Translations under genes and position numbers: made by a program
The notes under the pieces: generated by a model
What the model was told of the DNA's origin: nothing
The model's database searches: none
The model's input: only the letters and a program-made list of their open reading frames with translations
Origin: Paragonimus westermani
Taxonomy: Eukaryota; Platyhelminthes; Trematoda; Plagiorchiida; Troglotrematidae
Direction of reading: 5' to 3'
Length of the DNA stretch: 64,000 nucleotides
NCBI GenBank assembly: GCA_008508345.1
Contig: QNGE01001238.1
Span: 102,673-166,672 of the forward strand
Part shown: in pieces, positions 1 through 14,100 of the stretch
Layout of the letters: each line of letters starts with the position of its first letter
Numbering within the stretch: position 1 is the first letter of the stretch

Positions 1-290
1 TGGCTCGTCCGGTCGCTCTTGTTCTCCTCCATCTATCTACACTGGCCTCTGATCGTAGTCCACGACCGGGTCGCGATATTCTTGCGAGTGTTGGAATAAT
101 CGCGTCTCCGATTTTGTCGTCCCTTCTCTTTTGCCTGTCATGTCTCGCCCGTTGGTCTGATCCAGTCGAGGGAGGACTCCTCCCGTCGGCCCCGCCGTCC
201 CCGATCCGTTCGTTGTGGGGGTTTTGGTCGTGCCTCCCCTGCGTCGAGGTATTCCGTCGAGTGTTGGAATGCCCACACCTCCGGCCTGAT
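1..290. repeat. GC-rich block with two diverged copies of a motif
   Basis: The first 290 bases are clearly richer in G and C than the rest of the window. A motif reading roughly GTCG(C/A)G(A/G)TATTC followed by CGAGTGTTGGAAT occurs at about 70-97 and again at 243-270, a spacing of 173 bp. This could be the edge of a tandem satellite or part of a retroelement cut by the window edge. The minus strand is open here with a Gly/Thr/Arg-rich translation, which low-complexity GC-rich DNA often gives by chance. Confidence 0.4.
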
Positions 291-2044
291 TATCCACCAC
301 AATATGTTAAAAAAGCATATATATGTCAGGAAATTGAGCAATTCGGAAACGTTTCTATTGGGCACCTTTCAGTGTCCATCAGCAGTTGTATACTGCAATC
401 TGAAGACTTATGTGGATATTGCTAAGCAGAATGACAAAATGATGAATAGCAGACCCGTACGCATACCGATGCATTTCAGGTACCAAGACAATCGGGTTCA
501 CACGAATGCGGTTTTCTCTACGCAGAGAGGTGGTTTTTATTCGATAGTGGCAACTTCCCGTTGGAACCGGTGAAACTTACTATGTAATACTTTTCGTGAT
601 GCTAACCGGCCGACTACGTTGAACCCTCTTTCGGTGCAACGTAAAAAGACAGCGCCTCAGGGATTAAGGAATGTTACGGAAATCTATCTAGGGTAACAGC
701 GCCATTTACTTTCAACTGCGTAGCACATTATCCACAATTCAAAGGGCAATACTACGATTCGGTCAACTGCAATATTTTCAGATAACCGTTTGCAATAAAC
801 ATGACGAACAGCTGAACGAATACTGATAGCAAAACTGATGGAATATTGTGATCGAACGAGATTTCTACCGGACTGGTTTGACAAAGAACGACGTTCTAAG
901 AATATCTATCACAAACACTTGTATGAATGGTCTGTGTTTATTTATTGACTTTAATGCCCCCGTAGCTGATACGGAGACCTGGTTAACAACACAATTCATA
1001 CACAGAGCTGGTGTACAGGCACATAAGAACAGTGGACGCAGGTTCGTAAAACCATCGCTACAAAATCGGAAACTGACGTTTTGTTTGTGTTCCTGATTGA
1101 TTGCAACCTGTGGACAAACCGACTGATATGACGACTAATTTGGTTCACGATAAAGGAGCGCGAATAAGTACATGTGAAGTTACAGACATAGGCTGGAAAC
1201 GTGTTAGGTTGTTTCAGAATGCAACGTTATTCAACAGAAACGACGGGATGATAGTTGTGTTCGCCAAACTTAACAACGGAAGCAGCACACACGGTGCGAT
1301 AAATAAATTTGACCTTGAATAGGTATCGTCAAGTAATAGGCGGTGTGGCAGTTTCATTAAGCTAGAATTGGCTCACTTGTGAAAAAGCTGGATTCGGACT
1401 GCACTTGAATCAGCAACATGAATCCCCTATCTTTAGGAGGGCTGGAAAACCACACCAAAAGCTTAGAAGGCTCACAACTGTGATCCAAGTTATTATCCCT
1501 TTTCACTGACATGGAATCCACCAAACGTTCCAAGAGACAGGCCACATAGCGGTTAAGGATGGAATCCATCAGCATCGCTGTCAAGCACTGAAGGTATTTT
1601 ACTGATAAACATCGTGGTAGCAAGTTAGAAGAGACCCAACTGGACTCGATCCCACGACAAAAGCCACGTGCGCTAACTTAAACAGCATCGTCCAAGACAG
1701 TAGTACATAAATGGTTTTTGCTGTTTAGCTGCCATGCATCTGTGAAGAAAATAGCAGTTAAACAGAGGAGAAGGGGACCTGACTATTAACTAGCTACGCT
1801 CATATTCAGACATCCAATACCAAGTTACCTACACCTTACAAACAGATAACCGAGCTGTAAGTGAAAATAGGGCGTCGTCAGAAAGACAACTGTGGCGGGA
1901 ATGATTGTTAGTTAACAACAGTCATATAAACAACACGACCTAACTAGAAATTTCGATGGGTTTCATATACCAATAATTTCCAGTAAAACTACATTCGCAC
2001 CACGGAAATAATGCGCGCAAAAACAATTAAAAACAGATCCTTAC
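291..2044. other. Downstream part of the calpain gene, no exon recognised
   Basis: This stretch should be intron after exon K. I looked for the third EF hand (a D.(N/D).SG...EL-type loop) on the minus strand and did not see it. It contains one copy of a dispersed repeat (1690-1895). The open frame at 1357-1623 on the minus strand has no motif I recognise. Confidence 0.5.
1690..1895 (+). repeat. Unclassified dispersed repeat, copy 1
   Basis: The core at 1773-1889 aligns with 47435-47551 over about 115 bp with substitutions and small gaps. Both run GGGACCT(G/A)ACTA..., then TATTCA(G/A)ACAT, and end in GG(G)CGTC(G/A)TCAG..AGACA. The upstream part (AGTACAT.....GGTTT, CCATG....TGAAGAAAA) also has counterparts in copies 2 and 3. 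No coding capacity or known family is recognised. Confidence 0.6.
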
Positions 2045-2113
2045 CTTCCAAAGACGGAGTAAGTTCCACAGATTTTTGAATTCTTCGAAGCTCAACATGC
2101 TCGATCGGTCGAA
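2045..2113 (-). CDS. Calpain exon K: second EF hand loop and exiting helix
   Basis: A 69-bp exon in phase 0 at both ends, with acceptor gaatgacag and donor GTAAGG. It begins [20 protein letters not shown] and ends LWK. Joined to the last Asp of exon J it gives a canonical EF loop [12 protein letters not shown] (Asp 1, Asp 3, Ser 5, Glu 12). The next exon, for the third EF hand, was not found between 2044 and 1, so the gene probably continues past the left edge. Confidence 0.92.
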
Positions 2114-5100
2114 CTGTCATTCATAGATGGTCAAGTTCAGGACATGCAATGAAGGTTACATGAAAACCTTGGGTACAAAACGGATAAAACATTCGTTTCA
2201 AAGGAGGCATACACAAAAGATTTGCCAGGAAATCTTAAATGTCGATGTTGTGCCGTAAACGTATGGCAATTTGAGCAGTCCATCCAGGATTTAATCCAAT
2301 AAGCCAGCGTACATAGAATGCCATCACTAAAAACGTACCCATAACTGTTATGGCTGAAGTCGAACGTTTGTGAGTTGTCGACTCCAGTGGATTCACATAG
2401 GAAATTTCAAATAATATCTATGTTAAACCTACCACCGACTTTGTAAACGTACACACGAGAGTTGGAGAAAACTCAAAGTATACGATGGGGAAAATGAGTG
2501 ATTCAACAGATGAACAATATCATCGTTCCACATTGTTATTACCATTGGCATCATCAGTCTTTGGAGTTCATCTTGCGGAATGTACGTTATCAGTCGAGTG
2601 TTTAAAAATACGAGGCACGAAGTGAACGACATGCCCGAGATGGACGGAAATAACCTCGCCTAACTTCTTCATAACTAGTTTTAACCAGACGAGATTCACT
2701 CAACTTAAGCTACTATTTGTGCGGTACCGTATGAAACTAAGCGCAATGGGTAACTTTCGTTTATGTCCTGCGGTTTCGAAATAATATTGGATGGGATCCT
2801 AGCAAATGTTTTTAAAAATACTCTGACTACATGCTTTAGACACTCGCGATGACAGCTATGTGCGAGTCGCCCGGCTAGCTCACAGTTTACAGAAACCGAA
2901 AGGTTGTGTCACACGGCAAAGGATACGTCCATCATGGCCACCATACTGCGACAAGATTCGAGAGTAAATCCATCGAATTTGAAATCTGAAATTCATAAAC
3001 CGTTCAACGGAAACCTCAATTCGGTAAGAAAGACCAGGCAGTCCAAAATGTTTATCAAAATGTGTTAGTCCACCACCAGTTGAATCATCATGCAGGTTGG
3101 GAAAGTACAGCTTAGGCGATAAATTCAATCTTCACATGCACAAACTTTACGCGGACGCAAAGGGGACAGAGACAATTGGAAAAACGTCACCAAATCATAG
3201 ACATGGCAGTAACTGTTCACTGTATCAAAAAATGAGGTTGGCTATGATCCGTTAACCACCCGAACGCAATTAAACTAGAGCATTTGGCCGACTGTCATTT
3301 CTGAGGGTATTAGATGTTCAGGTGTATAACCTGACAAACTATTTGCCATTTCTCATTGTCCTGTGCGCAGTTGTGCACGAACAAAAGCAAACATATTCCG
3401 GTTTTTGGCAGTCTTAAATTTTACAAAAAAAAACAAATAGGTGTGCTTAACACTAGCTAGTGATCAAAATTACACATTACAGAAAACACAAGACTACTTC
3501 TGAGATATCCATTTTCGCAAAAGATGCTTTAACATACCTGCGTGGTTAATTCGTGATACGTACCGTCAATAACACTATGGCTTAGCTGCATTGCGTACAT
3601 TTACCATTTTTACTAGATGTAGCAGTAACTGTCTTGGGAGCCTGTTCGGCCCTCGATGCAGAGTACATTGTTTATTTTTTATCACTGATAAGTAGTAGGG
3701 ATTTTGGTCAAAATAAACTGAAGATCAAACATGACTGATCACAGCTTTCGCATTCTTATGGACTTCTCCGGAAGTCCCTTACAACAAGGACCACCAGACT
3801 CGAGTTTCTATTTTGTTAAAGCTTGTTATTAAAGCATATTTATTTGAAGGAAGTACTGGTCGTGTGGCCGTCAATTAGGATCGACAGGATCATTGCTCTG
3901 ACTCAGCTTGAGGTGATCGGACAAACTGAACATCTCTTACAAGTGAATGTAGCCGAATGTTTACATATAATAACGACTCAGTCGTGTTTAATGAGCTTGA
4001 CGACGAAGTAGTCACGGTTTAAATCGCGGCCGTGACAAGGATACGCATTACTAACGAGCGCTGACAAGAGCAGAACCCAGATAGTGTGCTTTATTTGCGA
4101 AAAGTACTGACTGAAAAATTCTGTGGGAGTCCGATGGCCCTGCTTGATTGTTAGTGGTTTGCAATTTGTAATATTCTTTCTGATTAAAGTAAGTCGGTGT
4201 TCTACTTTAAATAAGAACGTACATTACGGTTGAAGTAGTGCAAATCTCGTGACCTAGCATTTCGATGTGAGCTGTAATCGTGTACATGATAATTTGTTAA
4301 GCGAATTATTTTGCTGATGACAGTAATCAAGCTTACCGTCCAAAGGAACCATTTCCCAAAGTGGTTACTTTTTCAAGGAATACTAAATTGATAATTGACA
4401 CACGATGATATATATCTGACCAAAGAATCAATCAGTATGTTGCGCTACTGGCACAAAGGGGAGATATTTCATAATTCGACGGTTCATTTTGGAAACAAGC
4501 ATACCAAACTTCATACACAAGATCACACATCCATGCTAAGGCAGCTATGCGAGGAACGGACAAAAACGTAAGAGCCAGCAGAATCTCAAATCATGAATGA
4601 TGCATTGGGGGGGTGCAAAACAGTAGAAGTTTGGATACACGCAGAGCAAACAGCGCACAAAATAGGGATGCATTGAGGTGGCGGCTTACGCTGTTTATCT
4701 GAACCTGGGATGTGAATATAAGTGAATGAGAGTTTGAAAGTGCAAGCAAGGTGACCAACATAATGATGCGCTTTTATCTATGTAGAAGGTGGACACAAGT
4801 AGGACAGTCTTGACATGCACATTATTGTGTGGCTATCTGACTGATTGGTACAAGAAAGAAGCTCCGGAATTAGAAGGATTTTACAAACCAACTATGATAA
4901 ATTTTAACGGCGGACAACTCATAACAGATTCGACCAACGCACAAAGAGAACACAATGAAAAATCAGAAACAAATTTATCAGAATTTTCGAAACATTCCAT
5001 CACAGCCTGTTTTGTATCGTGATGCAGGACTTTCCTGGGGTGTACCAGTGTCCGCAAACAGCAACGGAAATAGGAAGGTGGTAAGAAATGTTTTAAGAGT

Positions 5101-8100
5101 TTGTTTCGTGGGATGAACACAACTGTAAGATTCGCAACACTCAGAAGCATAAGTTAATTGTACTTGGCCAGCCATCAGTAACTCATGTAACTAAGTTGAA
5201 CTCAAAATTCTGCAAAGCTTGGTGGGAGTGGTGTGCTCGTTTGATCGAGACAAAGTGTTAAATTGAATCGAAGTTTAGAAACAATCCAACTGCAGAACAT
5301 CTGAGCAGCGACTTGGCTAGAACTAACGAAAGAAACGGTACGTTCAAACGTGGCAATCACCCCAACAACTGCACACCGAAGCCTCAGATTTTAGCAGCTT
5401 TGAAGCTCAACTAACAGAGTGCTTAATAATTTTGGAGCATGTTGCTTCTGTCGGTGGCTTCAGTTCAGCTGTAACTCAGTTTTATCAATTGGATCTTTTC
5501 TAAGTTATCTACTATACCGAGCTACTCATCACTAATAAATCGGGGGCAACATTTGAAAAAGTCAGTCCATCTGCTTGAATGTCTCAAATGTACGCATTTT
5601 ATTCTAAACTCACTTGATCGACTTTTTCTCCAAAGATTGACTGATATTTACGGTCCGGTCTGGATGATGGCCAACTTGCATTTAAAACTGATAGTTCGTG
5701 ACTGTTATGGTTTAAGCTATTTATGAATGTTGCATGTCAACGTTCCGCGTTGTATGTTACAGCATTATTTGGTTAATTCCATGTAACTGGAACGGAATGT
5801 TATCGCCGAATAAAAACTTATGGACAGGTTTCCTAAACTACAGTAAATGGTTATGGTTGCAACCGAATGTCCGTCAGCCGTTAAATCTGATGCGGCTTAG
5901 TGCGTGGTGCCTCCACGCACCAGACTTTACAAGCATGGAACGTCATTCACTTGTTCGCGGTTCTTGAGATTAGCCCAGCGACATTTAACAGCTGGCGTCT
6001 CCTCTCGTGGAACACTGAATCCAAATGAGTGTTCAACCTACATGTCGCTTTTTCACATTTTACATGATTGATAACACCCATAACATTGATATGTTTGCGT
6101 CAAAGTTGCTTGCAAAAGGCATGCACGTCCTTTCGCTTCAAAAGTGTCTACTGATAAAACTTCATTCATTCTGGTAAGTTCTGACAACCTCAACGATGTA
6201 AAGTCCATCAAATGCTCAGCATACTATAAATAAACAGTATGTTCGATGTCAAAATATCAGATTTCACCCTGTTTCTCTCTGATTATTCCGATGATTGAAT
6301 TAAAATTTAGAACTGCCATAATCAGCAGGATAGATTAATATCTGCGGGAGCTGGCAGTTGTGCTGTACAACAACAACATAGTTCATCAAATTTGAGTCGT
6401 TATTTTACGGAACAGGGGGTCACGTGTTGGGCAAAGTTGAATGTCGATTGCGTGGTACTAAAGATTAGCACGGTAAAAGACGTGAAGACAACTGTGTATT
6501 TTGTCACCTCAAAATTCAAGCTATTGAACAAAAGAGGTAGGAAAAATGTGGCCAATATGTCAGACTCTTCCAAAGCATAAATAGGGGTGAGTCATCAAAA
6601 TTCATAGTTGTCTAAGCAAAAACACTGGTTATTCATTGAGCTATTGAGCTAGTTCACTAGAGCTTGGACCGTAATTGAAGGTAGAATGCTAATATTTGAA
6701 GATTCAAAGGCTGTCACTGTCAAATTGACCTTATTTTTTGTCCAATCAAAATGAGAAAAATGTGCTGCATGAGCACACACGGTAAATCCAGGAAAATTAC
6801 CATTTGTACAGAAACACGCGGCCCGAAACACGCTAAAACAATGATAAAATTTAATGCTGACAATTATTAAAAACCACACAAATTCATATTAGGTCAAGCC
6901 ACTTGAACATAAGTGGGTATATTTTTCTGCAAATTCAGATCGCCAAAAATGTACACTTTGATTTAGACATAATGTACTTTCAACTTGAGAATTCATTATA
7001 CTGCACTGTCGGGCGATTAGTCGAATGGAGTACGTCTCTTTTTTCATCAAAAGAACAATATTCTACAAGAGCTGATCGGTCAGTTTGTTGTATCATGATG
7101 TTCAACACAGCCCAACATCAAATTTACACTTATATATCATGGGTAGAAACTATTGACCGATGGTTTCGTAGTCCGTTCACAGACCTTGAATGAACACGGC
7201 CAACTTTATTAGTGCACATTTAGCGAGACTATTGGCTGTCGCTGGTTCACCTGCAAATCGTTACTTCATCGACTGGATCCATTGATTGCTGAAAACCAGC
7301 GGTTGTTCTATACTAGATATTTTAGCATAAGATTAAAAAACATTTTAAAATGTAGGCCATTGCGTAGTTTTTTAGGCACAACCTTTGTTTACACCAACGC
7401 AAATGGTGTAACATCTCCAGGTTTGTTTTTCTTAAAGCATCGAAAAATTTGCACTCTGAGTTTCGTGTAATAAAAATGATAAACGAACTCTACCGCGCTC
7501 GAGAAAATACATGACGGTCTATCAAAGCCACGTAGAAAAATGTCTTGCATGTTCAGTTCTGCAAAATTTTACTCATGTCCATTTGAAATGAGGTCGTTCT
7601 CAATAAAAACTGAATCACTGATCAAATATTGAACTAATGCTGCATACGGGCAGAGAAACGCTTGGGTTTGTGTGATTTTTGCGCAAGAGACAAGTTGTTT
7701 CACAAAATATTTGAATGTATCAACCAATTTTTGTAAGAGGATAGTACAGCAGAGTGCCACAGAAAATCAGAGAAGCTTGGAACTTAAATGGACACAGTTT
7801 TACCACTTTTTAAACACCTGTGAGTAATCGCATCATTACTCAAAGTTAAACTACCAGTGAGCATAATCTGATAAGAACAAAATTCGAACAGAATTGTCAA
7901 GACTTAATTCATACGAAGTAAAACTGGACAGATTGACAGGTGTATAAATCTATAAATGAGGCTGGAAAACGTCAAGCACATGGGTTATTGGTAAGACTGG
8001 TGATAAGCATGAAGAAGGTATTCATCAGTCGCAGTTATCATTGCAAAGACAAATAAGAATACCAGTCTTCCGTAAAACCGCCAGCGCCGCTGCAATGGAT

Positions 8101-11100
8101 TTTATCAGCTATGTTGCTGACTTTGAAAGTTCGAGGGGGACCCAACCGGACATTAAACCACATAACCGACCATATACAAAAAGACGAGCGTCTAGTAAGG
8201 CGGACAATCGAGAATCGCTCATATAAACCCCTCTGTTAACACCTCGATATAATGTTAAGCCAAAAAATCAGACACAACACAATAACTGATGTTTGGTTAC
8301 GTTACAATGCATCACTATTATTGTTTTTGAAGCAAGCTGGAAAAAAACCGACCTCATATCTTGTGACGCACTATTTCTTTGTTTAATCATTGCACGTGGA
8401 CACAGCAGAAGACATCCTAATTCAAATCTGTCCACTGTTGAAAACACACTTGTGAAAATACTTTAGTTATATAAACAGCATGTGACTGAAAGATAATTGA
8501 AGGATTATGGCAACCGGTTATGAGACAGTAATGTGTAAATAGTAGGGGAATTCGAAACAACAGTTGAAAATGATATGTGAAACCAAAGTTGAATGTTAAC
8601 GAAAACTTAGAAGAACACAAATAAAACACGGCAGATAATCTACAAAGATACCAGGCAGAAACCAATACTCGAAAGTATAGACAACATCCTTGTGTGAGCG
8701 AACTAACGACTATCGATTAAACAATCTGATAAGCCGATGCGTTTCTTACCCCGTGTGAATGCCACATTCAAAATGTCCCGCAATTCCTCGCAATCGATCT
8801 CGCCATCTTCACCGGCCACTTTGGTGAATGCACGCTTCAATGCTTCGACTTGCTGCTCGTTTAAAGTAGAAACCGTCGCCTAGAAACAAAGGTACGCATG
8901 ATTCAGACAAGTTTTTTTAAAAGTGTTGAACAGTGCATTGTTTTAGTGCGCTGTTTAATTGCTCACCGAAGGCACTGCGAGAGGACTTTGATAAAACACG
9001 AAAACTAGAAGAAAAACACCGAGGTATTTTGAGTGCAAATGAAAATGTTTGGTAATTCGTGACTAATATCTGTTTGTGAAACACATTAACACTCAGGATA
9101 GTTGAGTGCGAAACGCAGTTACATGCAAGTCGAATTCCGAGGAAGAGTTCTATTAAGGTTTGGCTACGCGTACCATGCATGCGAATTTGAAAGTGTCTAC
9201 ACACAACTATAGGCAGCTGATACCAGTGATTTAGTTGTACAGTAGAAGAGGGAGGATTCCACATGCTAGAAAAGAATGTTAATGCACTGAAATTTACTCT
9301 TAGTGTTCCCAGTTTGTGCATCAAAGTTGTATTTCTTTGGGATTTGAGAACACGACGAACCTACAGTTTAAACTTATATTCGACGCAATCGCATTTATGA
9401 AACAGTTATTACTAGACTGTTAAATTCATTTTAACACCTTAGACGTAGCATCTCCAAGCCAGAAGAGTGCTGGTTGTTTAGACTACACCGTAACACTGTC
9501 TGTTTCAGTTCGAATGAAATGATAATTACAGGCCACTTTAAAGCAAATAGCAGTACAAAAAACACCGAAAGAAAAAAAGAGGGCTTAATTGTTGAGTTGA
9601 GGAAGTGAACTTGAGGAGTATGGCGGTCCCGGTTAGTAATCGGAGGTGCGTTGTTACCCTTCGATAAAAAGGTTGAGAAACAAATGAAAATTTCCGTCTG
9701 GCAGAAATGAGTGATTTCTCTGATGGTTGCCTGGTGGCGAAGAAAGTTTTTGAGACGGCTACCTTGTTACTTTTCAGAGTAAAACGTGAGGTGAAACTAG
9801 TGAACCAAAATAAAACCACAGCTTCATAGAGACTATTAAAATTCGATAGTGCTTAGTCGAGACCCAGCGAAGGTGGTTGAGAGGGTAACATTGTAATGGA
9901 GAAACCGATTAACTACAAGGTTTGTGCTGATGAAAACAAACCAGCAAAAATATAGAGCAAAAGATCTACTCGCATCTACAAACGCAAAATCAGAGGCATT
10001 TTAGATACACCGAGTAACTAATATTGTACTTAAAAGTTGTGAACCTAGTTACCGCATTCTGGTTGGTTACGCAACTTTATGAGTTTTTTCAACGTTGTCT
10101 TTGAACCAATAAACAGTCATCGGTTTGATTGCGTCATTTTACTGAGGCATTTTCAAGCATAGAGAAGTCAAGCACACACCAGTACACTATGGATTGGGTC
10201 GAACAAAACAATCCACCCCCGCCTGATTAACATAAAATGACCGTTGCCAATGACAGATTGTATTGTACTGAATCAAGTAATTGAGGAAACGTGACAAGTT
10301 TTCAAGACAATGAGTTTTTGTGGAAAAAACATCTCGTCAATTTGAATTTGAACCGTTTTTGCTGTTAGGCTCAGACTTTGCTTCAAACTCTAGATCACTC
10401 TTAAATTCCAATTCCAAAACAGTCATGAAGACAATAAGATAGTACTGGGGCAAAGTACACAAAACCTGCCGACCAGAAGGGGGAACAGCTACATAACGTG
10501 ATTGAAGGGAAGAGCTTTGAAAGTGACATTAATTCACCAAACGCACTTTAGGTCTTGTTGCTATTGATGTGTTCTCTTAGCTGATTGCTCAGCTTGCATA
10601 ATTTTCTTCGTCATATAAGGTAGCATCTTCAATGCAACTTAGTGTAAAGCGAGCTCAGCGCTTTACAAGCCCTATCAGATAGTGTCGACGGTCGCCATGG
10701 TGAAAGACTCAGTGCGTAAGGGGCAAGCGGTCAGGTTGTCAAAGTTGAAACAATAAGGGCTAGAAGGTGAGGGTTAGGCGATGAGCTTCCTGACTTTGAC
10801 GTTTTCGTTGGCCGTTAGGTGTTTAGTTGATTCTCACACATTTTGGTCGGTTCTCAGAATTTCTTCACTTCCACTGGTTCCCTGATCAAATATTGTTTTC
10901 AGTGCCAGACTTTGATTAACTCACGTGTATACCTGGTTCGTGCACTGTAAAAAGGCGCTATATTTCAAACATTGAACTCATGGTTCTTGTTGTCCATAGA
11001 TATTGATCTAAGTGAAATTCGAGCCTTTTTATTGCCAATTGACCTGAAGCACCAGTTCAACAGAAACACATTTATTCTCTATCGTCGCTCCCTGAAATCT

Positions 11101-14100
11101 CAGTTAAAACTACTAGATAGCGCCTCCAAAGCTCAAACTCGCTACACACTGACGAGGTTACCTAACACAGCAGGAAAATTTTTGTAGGCTAATTAGCTAG
11201 CCCATAGAACAGCTCAGCACTAAAACATCCATATGCAGAGTCAAAAGTAGTCCCTACAGCTAAAATGCTCTATCACCAGTCATAATTTCGCCACGATTAG
11301 ATCATTTTAAAAAAGAACAAAGCTGGTGAGTGCAGTCAGATTGCATACGATGAAGTTCAAACCTAAAGAGAAATGATGGTCTCATGCTATATATCCTAAA
11401 AAAAGTTAAAATTGAGTAGTTGATTAAGCTTTTATACCGTGACTGGTGGACTTCAACTATTCTGCAAAACTGATTCTGTGACAATGATGGTTCTAGCTAT
11501 CTACACATGTCTCACGCCGGGCTCTAAGATGAGCAGTGAACACTGAATTGCTGAACCGATGTTGCGAAAGAGCAGTGGTAGCACTGAGTGAAACAACTAT
11601 GAACAAGTTTCCTAGGATATACTAATTGACTACGGTCACAAAACCAGTGTAGGTCCATAATTACATCTTATAAGAGAGCCACTCGTTGAAGTGTGGTTTT
11701 TTTATACACTATAAAAATACGTGTGAAAGGCCTTCGATCTGGTCACGGCTATTATGGACCATTTCGGAAGACTTTTACACTCTGTTCAGGTGCGGGTAAC
11801 GTAGCCCCCAAATAGCAACTGAAGTTTGGAATATCTCATAATCTCGGCCAACCTGTTGCACTGAACTATTTACATGCCGTGTCTTATCAAACTGAGATAT
11901 GACCGCCTTGTCTAAGCTGCTCTTGGTGGCCTAATAGTTGGTTTTCACTTTAAGCTTATACTGTACCAGTGGTTGGGCAATTATTAAACGGTCACATTGT
12001 GCGCACGTCCGCGTCAATACGAATAAGACATTTAGTACTTACTATTACAACGAGTTGTCTGACCAACCTTCAAGATTTTCAATATGGTACGTTAAAAGTG
12101 GAATGCCTTCCGTGGAGTTGTTGTGCTAGAGAGCTATTTGCTTACTGTTTCCTTTGATTTATTGCACACAAACCTGACTATTCCTACTGGATTTCCGAAA
12201 TCATAACTGGATTAAGTTAGTGGGCTTGATGTCCTAGTTAATCATCGTAGGGCAATTCATGGCAATTCAACAATCATAGTGAGTGTACAATCGAGTTTCT
12301 TGCATGCTACATTTAAGGTTCGTTCTAGTTTCAAAAGTGATACCCCAGAGAAGGCGCGCAGATAAATAAAACACAAAGCTTTAGACAACCCGAAATAAGG
12401 AAATGCTGCCCAGTCATATATAAGGTGACATTGTCAACGAATCTAATCTGTCTTGCACACCCTTAGAGCATTTGTCTAATTCGTAACCATTTTATACCGC
12501 CCATTTTGTGACCTACATACACGCTTAGCTAGATCTTCAAAATGAGCGCTCCTGCATATTTTGAATGTTGGTACAGATGAAGAATGTAACAAAAACATTC
12601 TATCCATGCTACCTGTAAATGACTTCTTCATCAAACACATAGGCGAGCAGAAGAATTAATGATCACACTTACCGACAGAACAAAACTTATCACTTTGGTT
12701 CAAGAAATGTCCAAGATCGTTGGGCCTAGGCTACGTTCTGCATTGAGCACATTAGCAGCCATCTGTTAGATGTCGCTTGTATCCCATTTTAGTTCAGCCA
12801 AACTCATACAAATCATCGTTGCTAGGGCATCGGCCTCGCAGTTGATCTGGCGTAGCTAGTGATGTCTTGAACTTCAAACTAAGAGAAGTTGTTTGTTTGC
12901 CCACTGTCTGTTTCTTCCTGGCAATCTTGATTATTCACGGTCTACCACTGCAACTTCGAAACTACGATTTCCTAATCCACATTATGTGGCTTGTTAACGT
13001 CTTGTCTCACAGTGAGTTGTTTAGTTTTATTAAAAGTTCATAACCAGTCCTGTAAATGAGGGGTAACCGAAAACCGAAAGATGATTTCAAAAAATGTAGA
13101 TACTTCCTGATCCGCTTTCCAAAGATGATCACTTAGCGAAAGATACGAGCCATCAATTCAATTCTGCTTTGAGGTCAACCTTTCTTGCAACTTAATTACG
13201 GGTGATACTTTCTGTCATAATGACTGTTCTCCATTACTCTGATTGTAATTTGCCAAACGTTCCCGACTTTCCCTTGATCCACCTGTACACTTTCGGATGC
13301 ACATACGACTCACATGACTACAGCGATGGAACGGAACAAAGTACAACATACGTCTGAACACTGCCCAATGTGATAACTGAAGACGATGCAAAACAGGCTG
13401 GCAACCCAAACGCTTAGGAGAAGTCCAACGAAATCAGGCGTGAAACGCCCTTTGCGGAAAAATCACACGGTCGGCCCAAATAATCCGTTCAAATTACCGT
13501 TACTCCACCAAAACCCGCGACCATTGACGCACTCAAAGTCAAGGCTGGCCAGAAAGCGTCGCCCAACTCAACACATCTACACGGTGCCGGACCAGGTTAT
13601 GTGACGTTTGTGAGACTGATAGAGTTTCATCTAACAACCGATTATCACGTGAACAACCCAATCGGTGATTGTCAGTGCTTTTTATCGATGAACAATTGAT
13701 TACTATATGTAAGCGACCGTTGGCAATAAACCAAATGTTAACACTTTACAATACTTGATTTGTGAATGTTTTGATTATGTTCAGTAAAGAGGTTAAAACT
13801 AATCGAATTTAGTTATTTCAGTCGTACAGTTTTGAGAACAATAAGAGACTTCAAGCAGTGACATAAGGACTAAATCACCGGATAAAACTTGAAAACTGTT
13901 TTCTAGTGGATCATAAAAAAGATTTGTGGATGATTGGAGGCGTCTGAGAAATAACACAGGGTCATCAGCTAATAGACTGTGCAACTAATCACGTTACATC
14001 ACGTGGGTAGTGTGTTGTACTTTGACTAATCTGCACTCTTTTGACCTTGGAACGTTCGCTAAAGCGAACACCTGACATTACTGAACGAAGTCAGTATGAT

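Noticed and set aside
2880..3128. 82-codon minus-strand open frame covering exon J
   Set aside because: The real coding frame here is a different one: the 59-bp exon J with the FDGF..E.CRSMV motif. The longer frame is its shadow.
8917..9324. 135-codon minus-strand open frame beside exon I
   Set aside because: Lies in the intron just upstream of exon I, with no family motif and a composition that looks like translated AT-rich DNA.
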